Below are positions 63,835-64,000 of a stretch of 64,000 nt of DNA, one piece after another. The stretch comes from an uncultured Varibaculum sp. (GTDB taxonomy: Bacteria > Actinomycetota > Actinomycetes > Actinomycetales > Actinomycetaceae). The DNA is taken from positions 17,653 through 81,652 of the forward strand of contig CAMYFZ010000001.1 of the NCBI GenBank assembly GCA_947255165.1, read 5' to 3'. The position numbers and the translations under genes are program-made. Under the pieces are notes generated by a model, which saw nothing but the letters and a program-made list of their open reading frames with translations, ran no database searches and was not told the origin of the DNA. Position 1 is the stretch's first letter. Every line of letters begins with the position of its first letter.

Positions 63835-64000
63835 CTATTTCTTGGTAATGCGGTGCAGGATTTCTTTATAGGCCTCTTCGATTCCGCCCATGTCCCGGCG
63901 GAAACGATCCTTATCCAGTTTCTTCTTGGTTTCCGCGTCCCAAAGACGGCAAGTGTCGGGAGTGATCTCATCTGCTAGCAGCAGGTTCCCGTCCTTGTCC
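63835..64000 (-). CDS. purC: SAICAR synthase, C-terminal fragment cut off by the window
   Basis: Hand translation of the minus strand gives 54 residues and a stop at 63835. It contains [30 protein letters not shown] and [12 protein letters not shown], the recognisable end of phosphoribosylaminoimidazole-succinocarboxamide synthase (compare the ISPDTCRFWD and DKDRFR motifs). The gene continues past the right edge and is upstream of purM in the same direction. Confidence 0.9.
   Translation of the reverse strand, partial: DKDGNLLLADEITPDTCRLWDAETKKKLDKDRFRRDMGGIEEAYKEILHRITKK

Overview
This 64 kb window is a stretch of bacterial chromosome, almost entirely housekeeping genes, from a mid-GC actinomycete. 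The lineage call rests on gene content and order: mihF-gmk-rpoZ-coaBC-priA-fmt, a DUF948 gene and small partner in front of alaS-ruvX-mltG, paired clpP1/clpP2 next to tig, and uvrC-rapZ-yvcK-whiA-gap-pgk-tpiA-secG. Further support comes from a helicase-dead PriA, an actinobacterial EF-P with a PGKGP tip, and frequent GTG/TTG starts. By inference the source is a member of the Actinomycetaceae (Varibaculum/Mobiluncus-like, GC a little above 50%); no rRNA is present to settle it. I see no tRNA, insertion sequence, prophage or CRISPR array.

Layout, left to right. 1-9.9 kb (minus): efp-nusB-pyrC-pyrF, then mihF-gmk-rpoZ-coaBC-priA-fmt-rsmB (running off the edge). 9.9-20 kb (minus): a tightly overlapping run of DUF948, a 58-residue membrane protein, alaS, ruvX, mltG, aroE, a prepilin peptidase, aroC, an aroK-aroB fusion and a second shikimate kinase-like gene. 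20-28 kb: rpsD with a structured leader, rarA and a YciO/Sua5 gene, the RNase P RNA (plus strand), a long-chain acyl-CoA synthetase, and uvrA behind a LexA-type box. 28-31.7 kb is the only clearly accessory island: two divergent paralogous polytopic membrane proteins (probably DUF5692) flanking an apparently exported SRPBCC-fold protein. 31.9-36.5 kb (plus): type-2 valS and a second acyl-CoA synthetase. 36.5-41.2 kb (minus): chorismate mutase, clpX, clpP2, clpP1 (with a ClgR-type box) and tig. 41-51.4 kb (minus): capA-like, secG, tpiA, pgk, gap, whiA, yvcK, rapZ, uvrC. 51.6-58.3 kb: gdhA, a zinc-ribbon-family coiled-coil protein that has lost its cysteines, a Nif3 protein, a DUF1846 protein, an AEC transporter and pyrB. 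58.5-64 kb: an EamA transporter and the purine operon purC-purM-purN-purD-purF.

How the genes work together: the window supplies most late shikimate steps (aroB, aroE, aroK, aroC, chorismate mutase), three pyrimidine steps (pyrB, pyrC, pyrF, split over two loci), five purine steps, lower glycolysis, the ClpXP protease with trigger factor, and nucleotide excision repair (uvrA, uvrC).

The most interesting signals are regulatory. The pyrB leader carries a well-initiated leader ORF running through a U-rich stretch and an intrinsic terminator, the same logic as enterobacterial pyrBI attenuation. The gap-pgk spacer holds mutually exclusive hairpins, and clpP1 and uvrA carry recognisable ClgR and LexA sites. 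Protein oddities worth a second look are the SRPBCC/DUF5692 island, the tandem second shikimate kinase, and losses of metal-binding cysteines in PurF and in the zinc-ribbon protein. Stem-loops between genes commonly lack a U-tract.
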